A stretch of 64,000 bases of DNA from Trebouxia sp. TZW2008. Its lineage: Eukaryota > Chlorophyta > Trebouxiophyceae > Trebouxiales > Trebouxiaceae. The position numbers and the translations under genes are program-made. The stretch covers positions 124,001 to 188,000 of the forward strand of contig BDIU01000197.1 in the NCBI GenBank assembly GCA_002118135.1. The letters run 5' to 3'. Under the pieces are notes generated by a model, which saw only the letters and a program-made list of their open reading frames with translations, did no database searches and had not been told where the DNA came from. Below, piece by piece: positions 47,206 to 60,600 of this stretch; within the stretch, counting starts at the first letter, position 1; each line of letters opens with the position of its first letter.

Positions 47206-48679
47206 TTTTTGATGTGACCAAAGGCACTGTTAGCAGCTTAAGCTATGCAAGTCGCCTTATGCAGCTAGTTTGTGTGCGCAGATGCTGTGCAGTCTCAGTC
47301 AAAGAATCTACTGTACAAGTATCTGGCAAGACTTGCCACCGGTTTGCTTGTTGAGCGCAATTTCCTTTGGTCAGCAGCGCATGTCATGAATGCTCAAACA
47401 ATCATACTCTTGCTGCACTTTGTGTACCATCTGGATGCTTGTTTGAGGATCAAGAAGCTAGGTGTATGCAAGTTGCTTACATGCAAACGGATTGCAGACA
47501 GCACACACTGCCTGCGTTTACAGGTGTACCATTCTACAATTCATCTTGCTTCTCTTGCTGTTGGTATGCAATATGTGCTTGAGATTTTGCAGCAGCTGTT
47601 GAAAAGTGAATAGAAAATACATAGACACAATGCAGCCTGACAGCTCAGTTCCATGTAAGCATAAGCCTACGCAGAAATGCATGACACTGCAACATGCACC
47701 AATGAGGCAGACGTGAGCCAGAGGCGGCTCATGACCGTTGCCTGAATGCTCGTACTGTCAGCATGGTCTTGCGTTGTCGGCCTCAATGAGTAGAGGAGAA
47801 TGTACTGCTCGAAGAAAAGCAACTAACACAAGGCACACCATACAGTGTGAGTGGGCTGCGAATATGATATGAGCGCTTGAGCCCCCACCAATGGGGCAAG
47901 CTTGAAATTGTTGCAAGCGTTAGCTTTTCTTGGGACTGCTCAACAGCTTGCACAGTGACACTGTGCCAAAAGGCAGCGGCAGCCATGCTTTTATGAAGTT
48001 GTTTACAAATCATGGCGCTTTAAGTCTTGTTTCCTAGACGAGGGATTGCTTGACAACACTGTTAAATACTAGAGAAGGCAGCCATGCTGGCTTACAACCA
48101 TCTCAGGGCTGATAAAGAATAGTTTGACGCACAGCGGGCACAACCGACAAAACAGAAGAAACACAGCTCAGTCCCATGTGCATCATGGGCAGAACAGGGT
48201 CTGGCTGAAAGCGCAGGAAGTCCAACACAACCAACATTGGAAAGCAAGTCAAACTCAGATGCTGCTTGTCAGTTTCTGCCTAGGCTACCTAAGAGTGTTT
48301 GTACTGGAACACAATTGGGAGTTGAGGGCAGGGCAGGGCCAGAAAGCCCTGCAGCTGTACACAATACGCAGGCACAGATGATGCAGGTGACATTTGCAAT
48401 TTGGTGCCAACATAGGACACACTTCAGCCATACAAAAACATGTCTACCTATTTCAGATGTTTTGCAAACTCGCTGCAGATCCCTGCAGACAGAAGGGCAG
48501 GCCACAATTGATGACATGGTGCATCCAGAGACTTTTGCAGTTGTGTGTGCGATTTGGGCTGCCTCTCCTTCTGTTATGGCATGACTTCTTTTTATCCTGT
48601 AAGAGACCCAGCTGGGTCATAGGACCTCGCTAGATTGCGTATGACCGAAGGACAAGGATGATGATGTAATGTGACATGT
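47206..48679. other. Intergenic interval before chlH
   Basis: About 1.5 kb that should hold both 3' UTRs. Several short open frames occur on each strand, but none has paired splice sites or recognisable protein character. Nothing further seen. Confidence 0.45.
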
Positions 48680-51600
48680 CTATTCAACACCCTCAATCTT
48701 GTCTTCAACATCCATGTATAGCTGTCTTAGCCGGTCGATTTGGTCAGGTGTTGCTTCCCAGTACCCACGACCGTTAGCTTCCAGAAAGGTGGCCACCAGT
48801 TTCCTGAAGCTGTTGGGGTTCATGTCCATGAGTCTCTTTTGCATGTCGTCATCATCAATGAAGGTGGTGTTGGCCTCATCATACACCCAGTTGTCAACCT
48901 GCACATGAAAGATTCAAGTCAGCATCTGTTCTGCTACTTCAAGCTTCCTGTAGACTGCTGAGTCTTGATACCTTGCTGCATAGAGCCCCTGAGCATACGA
49001 CTAGAGTCAACATGCATCCACACTGAGCACAAACATATGCAGAGGAGCTCAAATCAACACTCCAGCTTGAATCATTCGAGATGCTTCACAATGACAATGC
49101 TGAACACAGTGTGCAGCACAGCATACAGCATGTCACCAGCAACCAATATGTAACTCAAGGCTGTGATGAACACAGTCTTCAAAAGCCTCCGCGCAAACAG
49201 CAATTGTACAACGCAGAAAGTTCACAATGAACAACATTTGCATGATTGAATATTGCACAGCAGGCACAGTTGTGAGCAGTGGAAGCAGTTGTGCATTGCA
49301 TATGAGACAGTGTCAGAGAAAACTGCATTGGTGATTGCACGAATGAGGTCTGACCTGTCCTGATGTGGCAGACCAGCCAACAGTGTTGGTCAGACGTTTC
49401 TGAATCTCCCTCACACCCTCATAGCCACTGTTGAGCATGCCCTCATACCACTTGGGGTTCAGCAGCTTGGTGCGCGCATCAAGCCTGACTGTCTCACCCA
49501 ATGACCTCACCTGAAGCAAACATGTTCTTCCTGTCAACACAGCTGCAAGACACTGTCATTGCGTTGATGCCAATAGATGCTCTGCCTGTTGACCCAGCTT
49601 GCTATGCCATTGCCACAATCTGATGCAACCACGGAGAGGAGGCGTGCTTTGTGCTGACATCGGCATATATCTTTTCTGTTTTGTCAGAGTTGAAGTTGTT
49701 ACAGTCTTGTTGTCAGCATCAGCATCAGGTCATGATCCTGCCTTCTTAGCATCTGTGCTGAATTTGTTCAGTACAAATGCTAAGAAGGCAGGATTATGAC
49801 CTGACCCTGACATGCAACCTCATTCACGTGGGCTGACTTGCTGTGACTTGCTTCTGATCAAGCTGTTGATCATTTGCAGCCAGCAAGGCACAAGGATGTC
49901 TTTGACAGACCTGATGCAGCAGTTCTGTCAGCTTGACTCTTGATATGCATCTCAGATGCAAGCAATCTTTCAGGTTCTGATGACTCACCTAGGCATTTGC
50001 AGTGGTAGCATTAGCAATGTACGATGAGGTGAGCTTGCCATCAGTCTGCATTGAGTATCTGACTGATGATGTTGTGACTACTCCTGGTACATATACTGTT
50101 TGTATGGCTGTATCATGGCTGTAATGGACTAACCTGGGCATTTGCAGTGGTAGTGTCAGCAATGTACGATGATGGCAGCTTGCCATCAGTTCTCAAACCA
50201 GACACCAGCTTGGTTGGGTCGCTGTCAAAGTAGTGGCTGACGTCTGTCAAGCTGATCTCACTGCTGTCCAGATTCTGGAAAGTAGCGTCCACTGACTTCA
50301 AGGCGCTCTCAAAAACCTCTCTGTTTTCCTCACCACCCGCACCAGGCCTGTACAACAGAGTGACGGCTTGTTGGCTTTTGCCAAACTTTACGTCATTCGA
50401 CAACACATTAGTACCCTCTGTGCGCAGAGGAAGCCTGAAATTAATGTTCTACAAGCGATCCCAATCACCAGTCTCATGATTTGTCTAAGCACACGCTCAT
50501 GATGGAGGCGTGGCTCAACGCCTTAGTGAGACATCACTTTGTTGGGGCAGCAGCAGTACCTATCACTGTTGAAGGCAAAGGACCCGTAGATGGGACATGT
50601 GAGAGAGGCATGAAGCAGCGGTCGTTTCAGCAGTTGCGCCTGTTGCCATTGAAACCAGTCACTCATTTTAGCAATATCATGTGATATACGCATGATACAA
50701 CTTAGTGCTGAAAAGATGTGAAGAGATCCTAGGAGTAACAGCAGTAGTACCTGTCACTGTTGAAAGCAAAGGACTTCCTGGACAGGTACATTTCCTGCAG
50801 CTGCTGCTCATCACTCCAGCTGGAGTTCTCCACAGCCAAATTGACATTGCTGGAGTACGAGCCGGATGCATTGCTGAAGATCCTGGTGGCGGCTTGCCTC
50901 GTGGTGATCCCCATCTCCTCAGCCTGCAAAAGGGCTCAACTCAGCATATATTTGAATCAGATGGCAGTGTACATTTTGATTTGACTTGCTGACAGCTGAC
51001 ATATGACGCGAGCTGTCGCTAAGATCAATGCTCACACAAGCATGCAAGTATTGATTGTGCATGTTGCAGTCAGTCTGTTGTCATGCTTGTGATATTTTCT
51101 AACACTGGTGCTAGGGGTGTATGGCCCAAGTCCTGTCTTGCCAGGCCAGCTTGTGTTGATGCTGAAGACTCAGAGCCCTCATGCACGCCTAGCAATCAAT
51201 AAAAGGCAACCCCAAGATCACAGCAGATTTACCTGTTGCTTGGCGTGCTTGCGAACAAAGTTCATCTCATCAGGCTCATCAAGCTCGGCAGCCATCTTCA
51301 CTGCCCGGTCCAACAGATTCATCTGGTTGACAAACAGGTCCCGGAATACTCCGGAGCAGTTGACTACGACATCCACTCGTGGCCGCCCTAGCTCTTCAAG
51401 AGGGATCACTTCTAGCTTGTTCACTCTGCCTAATGCATCTGGCACTGGCTTGATTCCAACCATGCACATCACCTGAACACACCGTTGAACGGTCAATAGT
51501 GATTACACCAGCCAGGCCATTGCTCTGCTCAATGTCAACCAGACAAAACATGAACATGACACCACAGTGTTTGGAATTGCAAGCTCCACCTCCTGCGAAC

Positions 51601-54600
51601 AAATCCAGGCAGCACATTGTTGCACGAAGGCTGCTGCTGTCAATACAATGATAGAATACAAGGCTGTTGGAGATTGCAGGCTAGGGCACATATGGAAGCA
51701 TTGCGCTGTAGGCCTTGATGTCTGTGTCCATCATGACATTCTTGCCAGACATTGTTGTGTCATGCAGTTCACATTACCTGAGCTAGTGACTCGCCATAGG
51801 TCTTGATGTTGTCAGTGCCCCAAAGCACCACAGCAATGGTCTCTGGCCAGGCATTGCCATTGTCCAGCTTCTGCCTCTCCAACAGCCTAAACAACAAGCA
51901 GCAACCAAGTTGATATACATTGATGTAATGAGCTTGTTGTCAGGCAGTGTCAGTGCTCAAAGCACCACAGCGCTGGTCTCTGCCCAGGCACTGCCTTTGT
52001 CCAGCTTCTGTCTCTCCAACAGCAAGCAGCAATCAAGTTGATATAAATTGATGCAATGAGCTTATTGTAAAGCAGTGTTAGTACCCCAAAGCACCACAGC
52101 ATTAGTGCCAGGCCAGGCATTGCCGTTGTTTGGCATGTTACAGAAGATGTGCGTCTGTTCACACAACGATGCTTCTTAGCAAAGCAAAAGGAAAGAGGTC
52201 ACAGTCTTGGATCTGGAAGCCCTTGCATATCAACCAGCGCAATCATAACGCGACGCACAAAGGACTAGCCGTGCTCAATGTGGCAACAGACTGATCATCT
52301 AATGCCTTCTACACAACTTGCCGGCAAACACGCAAGACTTATTGTAGCTATAAATTACGCCTGAGCTTGGCAGATACAGAGAGCATCATTGCAGCAGCCT
52401 TGCACATACCTCTCCACAACAACCCTAGCAGACTTCAGGGCTGCTTGTGTAGGTATGCTCTGGGGATCTAGGGCATGGATGTTCTTGCCAGTTGGCAGAA
52501 CTGCAGGGTTCCTGATAGGGTCACCTCCTGGACCTGGCTCTACATACCCTCCTTCAAGTGCCTGTAGCAGCACACAGCACACTCAGCATGGCCCAGCACA
52601 GCATGCACAACATGACCTAGCACAGCACAGCATGGTAAGCTCAGCACGGCACAGCACAGCAGGCTTAGTGAATTTGAGTCATGTGCAAACAGCATTGTGT
52701 AAACACCGCAGGCTCTGGCCGTTTGACAATGGCACACTAGGTAATGTGTGTTGATGTGTACGGCAGCCTGAATGCTATGTGCCAGACAGCTTGACCAGAT
52801 CCAGTGTAGCAAAGCATGCTCAGCGCATCAAATTCAAATGTGCACCAATCAGAGAACCAGCAAGCATCAGCATGCGCTGAGCATGCTCAGCAGGCTTCAG
52901 TTCAACAGGCAGTCTTGCTCCAGATCAACAAAAAGACACAACCAGAGGCAAACAGCAACGGCGCATCCAGGTAAAAATTGCACCAGGCAGCTGTCATACT
53001 GAGCTTGCTCCAGCTTGCTAAAACCAAGAACAGAACTTGCTCACCTGCTGCAATGCACCAAGCTCGTTGTCCTTGACGACTTGCTGCAGGCAGAACTCCA
53101 GGTACTTGAACAGGTTGCGCAGCTCGTCCTTGTTGGCCTTCTTGAACTCGGTAGCCTGCACCGACACGTCAGCAGGTGTCATCCAAAATACACTGGCTCA
53201 GAAATCAAACCAAACACAACAAAGGTTCTTTTGGAAATAAAATATTGAGCTTGGAAGTTGACAGGTAATATGAAAAGCTTATCTAAGGGAACATATCTCA
53301 AGGGAGTGACGTTCCCTGAGACGCTGGGCATATGTGACTGTATGGCTTACAACGTCAGCCAGTACACATATGTAACAAGCTTTCAGCATGAGGTCAAGGC
53401 AAAGTGCTCGATAAAATGCTTTTGTCCGCAGTCACAAAAGTGCTGAATGCACTGGTAAAATTTGTGCTTGCCAGGATCAAGCAGCAACAATTCTGCGTTG
53501 TGAATTTGGGCAACACCAGACAGCGGACTGTCTGTCTGCATGGAGTTCAATTGTTGTTGTTGCCATCGTTGTTGTTGTTCAATGCGTACGATTTCAGCAA
53601 TTGCAATGGCACAACAGCACTGACACTGGCCGAGTGTGATCTAGGCAAAAGATGTTATCAGGACCTGTGCTAAGGTAGCAGGTGAGTTGGTAGTATCTTG
53701 AAGCTGCCATGATGGCAACTATTGACAAGTCATGCTTTAGCTCAAATCACGTCATGGACTTGACACGAGAAGGCTGTGAATTCTGACAGGCTTTCCTGTC
53801 GAGTGTATGACATGACTTGAGCTGATGTGTGACGTGGCAGCAACTGGTTTCATCACAGCTCAAAGAGACTCTGAAGGTTCGCAGATCGTGTGAGCATCAC
53901 ACACCAGATGTGAGCACACAGAAATTGCAAAACAGGAACTTGTGAACTTGCGTCTTTGTCAGGGCGTTTAGGACGACTACAGAGTTTGACATGTCAAGGT
54001 GTGCAGATCACCTTGTAGATTTTACATGAGCACATCTGAGATGCAGTGTGGACTAATGCCGGAGATTCACAGATGCTGAAAGCTAAAGAGCTCACCTTAA
54101 TAACGGTGTTCCAGGGCTCCTGGGCTCCGAAACCAGTCATCTGAGCAAATTTGTTGAGGGCCTTGATGCTGACTCTGCCGTCTGCATCAGTTCTGTCCTC
54201 AACAAAGGATCGCACAGAGTTTCTGCACACCTCAGTCATCCTCTGGTTCAGCTCCACATCCTGCAGCACGCCCTGCAAGCAAAACAAGTCTTCGGTCCAG
54301 TTCTGCATTTTGCAAAAATCAGGAAAAAGTCGTTGACTCTGCCGTCTGCATCGGGCCGATCCTCAACAGAGGACCGCGCATAGCTTTGGCACACCTCAAT
54401 CAGCCTAAGGATCAATTCCACGTCCGGCAATTTCCCTGCAAAACATGAATCTTGGGATCAGCTCTGCATCCTGCTCCATATCTTCAAAATGAAAGCAACA
54501 CCAGGTGTATTTCTCTGAGTGTTATCAGAAATTACACCTACATGCTTCTCAATGACTAATCTGCAGAATCTTACCATCATCAGAATTATCAACATAGACA

Positions 54601-57600
54601 CAACAGTGATGACAACAAAAACAGAAATGATCATGCTTGTCACAGTATTAAGAGGGACACATGCTGGTAACGATATAAAGGGTCGAGATGCTCACTCTGT
54701 TGTTGTTGAGGTAGATTTCCTCCATATTCCTCCCAATTGACCGTGCAAGGATGCCTGGCAAACCCTTGAGCGGTGGGTCATTCTCTGGCCTGTCAATTTC
54801 TGCAATGTTGACTAGGGTTGCAATGGCCTCCATGGCTGTCGGGGGGCTGCCCACCACATGGAGCCCACATGGCAGCAGCCGTGACTCAATCTCCATCAAT
54901 CTGCAAACCAGTGAGAGGCATGTCAGACATCTTGGGCTAAGCAAGATTTGAGGGGTGGGTCATTCTCTGGTCTGTGAACGTCTGCAATGTTGACCAGGGT
55001 TACAATTGCGTCGATGGGGGGCTACCCATTGCGTGGAGCCCACATGACAGCAGCTGTGACTAAATCTCCATTAACATATGGACAAATTGAAGCTATGTTA
55101 GCTGCAGCATTGTCATGTAAGGGGACATCAATGGGCGCCGCAGCCCAAAGCCAGACAGCCACAGTGATCAGCCCTGCGACTTGAGGCTCCTGCCTACTAT
55201 TGTTGACCATGGGCACACAGCCAGCACAGTTCTGACTCATGTGCTGGTCAGCAGCAGGTTTCAGCCTGAGATTGTGCATTCCAAGGCAAATTCGGCGACT
55301 CAAGATTTAGGTTTCTCCCCTCCTTTTGAGTCGCAATAGTCACCTGGAGTAGGCCTGGCCAACAAGGCTGTCCCTTTCAGCTAGGTCCAGCTCCTTTGCA
55401 TCTTCTTCAGGCAGCTTGATGTCCTTGTCCAGATTGCACTGCCGCGCTGTCTCGATGATGGTGTTGCAAATGGCAGGGCCACGGCCAGACTCCCTCAGAG
55501 TCTGGTAGCTAGAAATCAACTCCTTGAGCTCCTGTACAAGGAGGCATTGCAATGTCATGTGCAATCAGTGCAGTCCAGTTATGTGTGCAAGTCAGAGCTT
55601 GCAGCAGGCATGATAGCCGCAAAGACTGCCGACATGGAAGCAATGCTGAGTCCCTGCAGCAGGCCTGCTCCCATGAGAGATGAACGCAGCATGTCAAGCA
55701 GCACATGCTGTCAAACAGCAGCATTGCTGAATGTCTGCAGCAGGCATAAATCGAGGAAAGCTAGTCACAGCACTTCCAGGGACTCACTTCCAGGGGATCC
55801 TGACAGGACAGCAATTGACCCAAACTGTTAGACAACACAGAAGCATACCTTCAGACCCTTGTACAGCCCAGCATTCTCAGCCAGGGGGTGTAAGGCAGGA
55901 CACAGTGTTTGCGATAGCAGAACCAAGACTAGGTCATTGCTAAAGACTGTCAACACGACACAGCAGAACATCAGTAGGAGATGCCCACATTGCCAATAAA
56001 GCATACCTTCAGCCCCTTGTACAGCCCAGCACCCTCAGCGGGGGGTGTTAGGTAGGAGATAGCTTTCATGCCAGGGTACCCAAAAAGCAAAACGCCGTTT
56101 CAGACACTACTGCATGTAATGCAAAGATACAGTACCTTCAGTCCCTTGTACAGCCCAGCGTTTTCAGCTGGAGGTGTTAGGTAGGAGATGGTGTTAGCAT
56201 AGGAGCGCCTCTTGGCAATGGTGGCCTCTGAAGGGTTGTTGGCGGCGTAGTAGTAGATGTTGGGGATGGTGCTGATCAGGCTGTCTGGGTAGCACATGTC
56301 TGACATGCCTACTTGCTTGCCCGGCATGAACTCAAGGGAGCCGTGAGTTCCAAAATGAAGCACTGCATCAGCCTGCATGGCAATGGCATACATTGTAAGA
56401 TCGACTTGACGTCAATTTAGCACACGAACTCAACTCTACTACCAAGACGTCGTAAGTGTGAGTCAAACATTGCAGCTAGACGGGCGGCAGATACAAACAA
56501 TCCTCACTGGGACTTTTTTGGAGGTATACTAGGCAGCATGACCATTGTAAGGGGCAACTTTCTCCACCTTGAAGAAGCTTTCTAGGCAGGTGCAGTGCGC
56601 AGCAGAACTGTGGTGGGGTAAAGCGTGCAGCGTACATCTTGTAAAGATGCTTCCTGCCTGCTGTGTGGGCGCAACAGACATAGCAATGTAGCCTTCAACT
56701 TGAAGGAGCTCTCTAGGCAGGTGCAGTACGCAGCAAAGCTGTGGTGGGGTGAAACTTGCAGCCTACATCTTGTGAAAATGCTTCAGGGCTGGAAGCATGC
56801 TGTGTGGGCGTAACAGGCATAGCAACGTAGCCTTCAACTTGAAGGAACTCTCTAGGCAGGTGCAGTACGCAGCAAAGCTGTGGTGGGGTACAACGTGCAG
56901 CCTACATCTTGTGAACATGCTTCCTGCCTTTAAATATGCTGTGTAGGTGCAACAGGCATAGCAATCAAGTCCTTACCTTGAAGATGCTTTCTAGATAGGT
57001 GTAGTAGGCAGCAAAGCCGTGGTGAGGGGAGGCACTCCTGCTGAACAATAGGGCCATGGGGTCCCCCTCATACCCAAAGGTGGGTTGTACGCCAATGAAG
57101 ACATTCCCAAAATGCTTGCCATAGATCAGCAGGTTCTTGCCCTGAGAGTTCAGCTTGCCTGAATGCAATGGGCAATGGGCAATGTTGCAATTTGCACAAG
57201 CAGCAGCAGATAGAAAAGCAATAAGCAGATACCGAGACGCAGGTTGAGTGGCACGACAGAGCGCAAGTCAGAAGAGGACAAAGCAGTTGGCAGGGCAGGG
57301 CAGGAAGGCATTTAGACAACAGGGCACAGCACGACGCAGGATGCAGACCAGGGCAGAGAAGCAGCAGAGCAGCGCACTGTCCGTTCTGACAGGGAAGCTA
57401 CAGAGCAGGGTGGGAGCAGTCTCAAAGAGGTGTTGAACCTTGATTTAGGAAAAGCTCAACGAGCAGCACATTGAGGAGGGCAGAGGGCACTTACCAGGAG
57501 CTTTGCCCCAGTTGGCCTCAAGCTCAGAGGCGTATGGACACAGGCGCTGGTACTCGTCCACACCCATCTTGTAGGCAATGTTCATGTCTGCGCTGTTGAA

Positions 57601-60600
57601 CCTGGCCTCCTGGTCATTCAGTATCTGCACAGCATGCTCAGCGCTATGAGTCATGAGTGGGTTTTCACTAACTTGAGGCACAGGGCTACTTGACAGTAGC
57701 TGGCAATTGAATTTAAAGCACAGCACACTCAGCACACCTAGGTCATGATTGCTAAGGTCTGCATCCCTCTCACAAACATTGCCAAAGGCACAGCCTTAGA
57801 CATTGAGGATGAGCTTGAAAGCAAAGCATGCACAGCACGCACAGCATGTACAATTGTGCCAAATTGCTTGCCAACTGTTGATAAGGTCTTCTTCCTTCTC
57901 AGGGGCGCCGTCGACGGTGTAGCCCTGTACGTTCAGATCCTGAAGCACCTTCTAGATGCTGCCGTTTTCACAGCATGCATAGCGGCATGTGTCACAACTG
58001 AGTGCTTACCGACTTGATCAGGTCTTCTTCTTTCTCAGGAACGCCATCCACTGTGTAGCCTTGTGCCTTCAGGTCTTGAAGCACTCTGTAGATGCTGCCA
58101 AACACGTTCAGGTAGGCTGCTGTTCCGACGTTGCCTTTGTCAGGCGGGAAGCTGAACACTGTGATGGCCACCTTCTTCTCTGCTGTCTTCTTCTTGGACA
58201 GGCTGCAGCCACACGCACAGACAGCATCAGCAGGTATAGTACTGAAGCACACGCGTATGGGCGACACAAGCAGGTGGAGTGCTGAACGATACTGTGCACT
58301 TAGCATGCAAACTTTGAATTCGCACAGCATGATGCCATGGTTGGCGCTGTTGACAGCAGCTTGCTTTCCATGGCTCATGCAAAAGTTGTAGATGGCATGA
58401 ATGCAGTTAGGCAAAACTGAATGGTATCTGTAAGGTCTGGTACATCTCTTGAGACGTTGCAAAAGTCAGGCAGAAGCCACAGGAAGACTGCAGAACGCTT
58501 ACTTGGCTCCATTTGATGGCCCTGCTGCAGAGGGAGGTGATGCGGTCAGGCAGGGAGTGGCTCTTGCCAACAGAATCTGTCTAGGGTCCCTATCAGTCTG
58601 ACAAGGCTAGACAGATAGACAGACATAGGGAAGAAGAAAGGTGCAGGATTCTTACTTGGCCCACTTGATGGCTCTGCTGCAGAGGGAGTCAATGCGGTCA
58701 GGCAAGGAGTGGCTCTTGCCCGTGTTGCTGTCTCTGCCAGCAAACACAATTGGCTCAATACCACCATCCAACTCTGGCAAGGCCACCTGTGCAGCCAAAA
58801 AAGGCGCCTCAGCAGAAGCTATAAGACATGTGGGCAGGACAGGCAGCGCAGGGTGCATGCCAAGCCCATAGGGCATGCATTTCTCAATGGCCTGAAAAAT
58901 TATTAAGGTTATTTAGTTATTATTATTGTTATTATTATTATTGTTATTATTACCACTAATACTATTGACCAAGGCAGAGACACATGCACAGACAGACAAG
59001 CAAGCAGGCAAACAGTCATGAAGGCAACATGAGCAGTAGAAGCTTTACACACATATACCTGCAAGGCGACTTGCACAGGCTGCACGCCAAGCTCAGACTG
59101 CATCCACTCCTCTGTGGTTTGGAAGGTTGAAGGCAGGGACACATACACACATACATAGGCAGGCAGGCAAGCAGGCGATCAGGCCAGACAAGCGGTAGGA
59201 TACATACCTGCAAGGCAACTTGCACGGGGTGTAAACCAAGCTCAGACTGCATCCACTCCTCAGTGGTCTGGAAGACCAGGGGCAGGGAGACCAGGTAGGG
59301 CACATTTAGCTTCTTCAGGGCATCTACAGCCTTAGGGGCATCTTGCCGCGCTGGCCCTCCCACCAAAGCAAATCTGTATAAAGACATGAATCATTACTAT
59401 CAATTTTTACGTGCCCTGGCGCAAGTGCTGCACTGTTTGTGGCCCAGGTCTGATCTTGCCAGGCCAGCTTTTTCTGGGCACCATACCATCACGTTACCAA
59501 TGAATGAATGTGCTATGCGTCTTGAATCCTGCTGTTTTGCACCAGTTGCAGTGTTGTGCTGATGAAAGAGCAGCTTCTGACCAGCCGTTGTGCTGGAGAG
59601 AAGAGAACAGCCGTGGACAATTATGAGCGAGAAACAGCAGGTCAAAGTCAAAGTGTCAGTGTGGCATGTGAGACATATGTAAACAGGGGCTCACCCAGTC
59701 AGGGAGACAACACAGTCCACAAAGTTGGTGGACTTGTAGATGGGGTCATAGAAGAACTTCTTGACCGGTGCACTGAAGTCCAGGCCACCAGCAAACACAG
59801 GAACCACCTGCACAATGATGATCACACCCTTCACAACGCTGTTGAAGTTTAGAATAGCACATGAACAAACTGGTTGGAGACAGTTGAGTACTCCAGTACT
59901 ATGACTAGCTGAGCCTGCTGAGGCTGTCTAGCACATTAGAATGTATGAGATGAACGACGCTGTAAATACGTACATGTATGTACGCCACAAGCTGGTCTGG
60001 TGCACATTCCTGTATTGCTGAGGCGACTGCTGCAGCATAGGAAGCTTGCGCCCACGGCATTCTCAGCAGACTAAATGGGTACAGCTTTATGCTTGCACCT
60101 TGCATGCAATGTTCACGATATACAGAAACAAAGGCAGCTAAGTTCCCGGTGACTTTTGCCTATTGCAGTGCATGAGCTCAACGCTCTGAGCAGAGACTCC
60201 ATCTAATTCTTGTCGTCATGGCTTTGCACGCTGAAATTACCGATGCCACATTTGAGTTGTGCAAGACAGTACTCAGCCATTCATGCTAGGATGGCATGGG
60301 ACTGTCCTGCGAAACTTGACTGTGGCATCTGGAACCCCACTGAGCTTGTCATCATGTGTGCCATTTGAGCGACTGTACAGAGGCTGAAACCAGGCAAGAA
60401 GCAGAGGTGGAGAGCAGACCTTGGCACCCTGAGCTTCCAGCTCTGAAACCACTCCTGAGTAATGGCCCTCGTCCCCAGTCACCAGATGCGACCTTTGCAG
60501 CACTAAACCAACCACAGGTGCATCTGCTGCAAACTTGGTGTCGCGCCTTGTGTCGTACCAGTTCAGGTACTCTTTCAAGTCCTCATACATGCCTGCAGCC

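Noticed and set aside
47783..48013. Minus-strand 76-codon frame between the 107-aa gene and chlH
   Set aside because: No splice context, no recognisable motif, and a composition with serine/phenylalanine runs typical of random frames.
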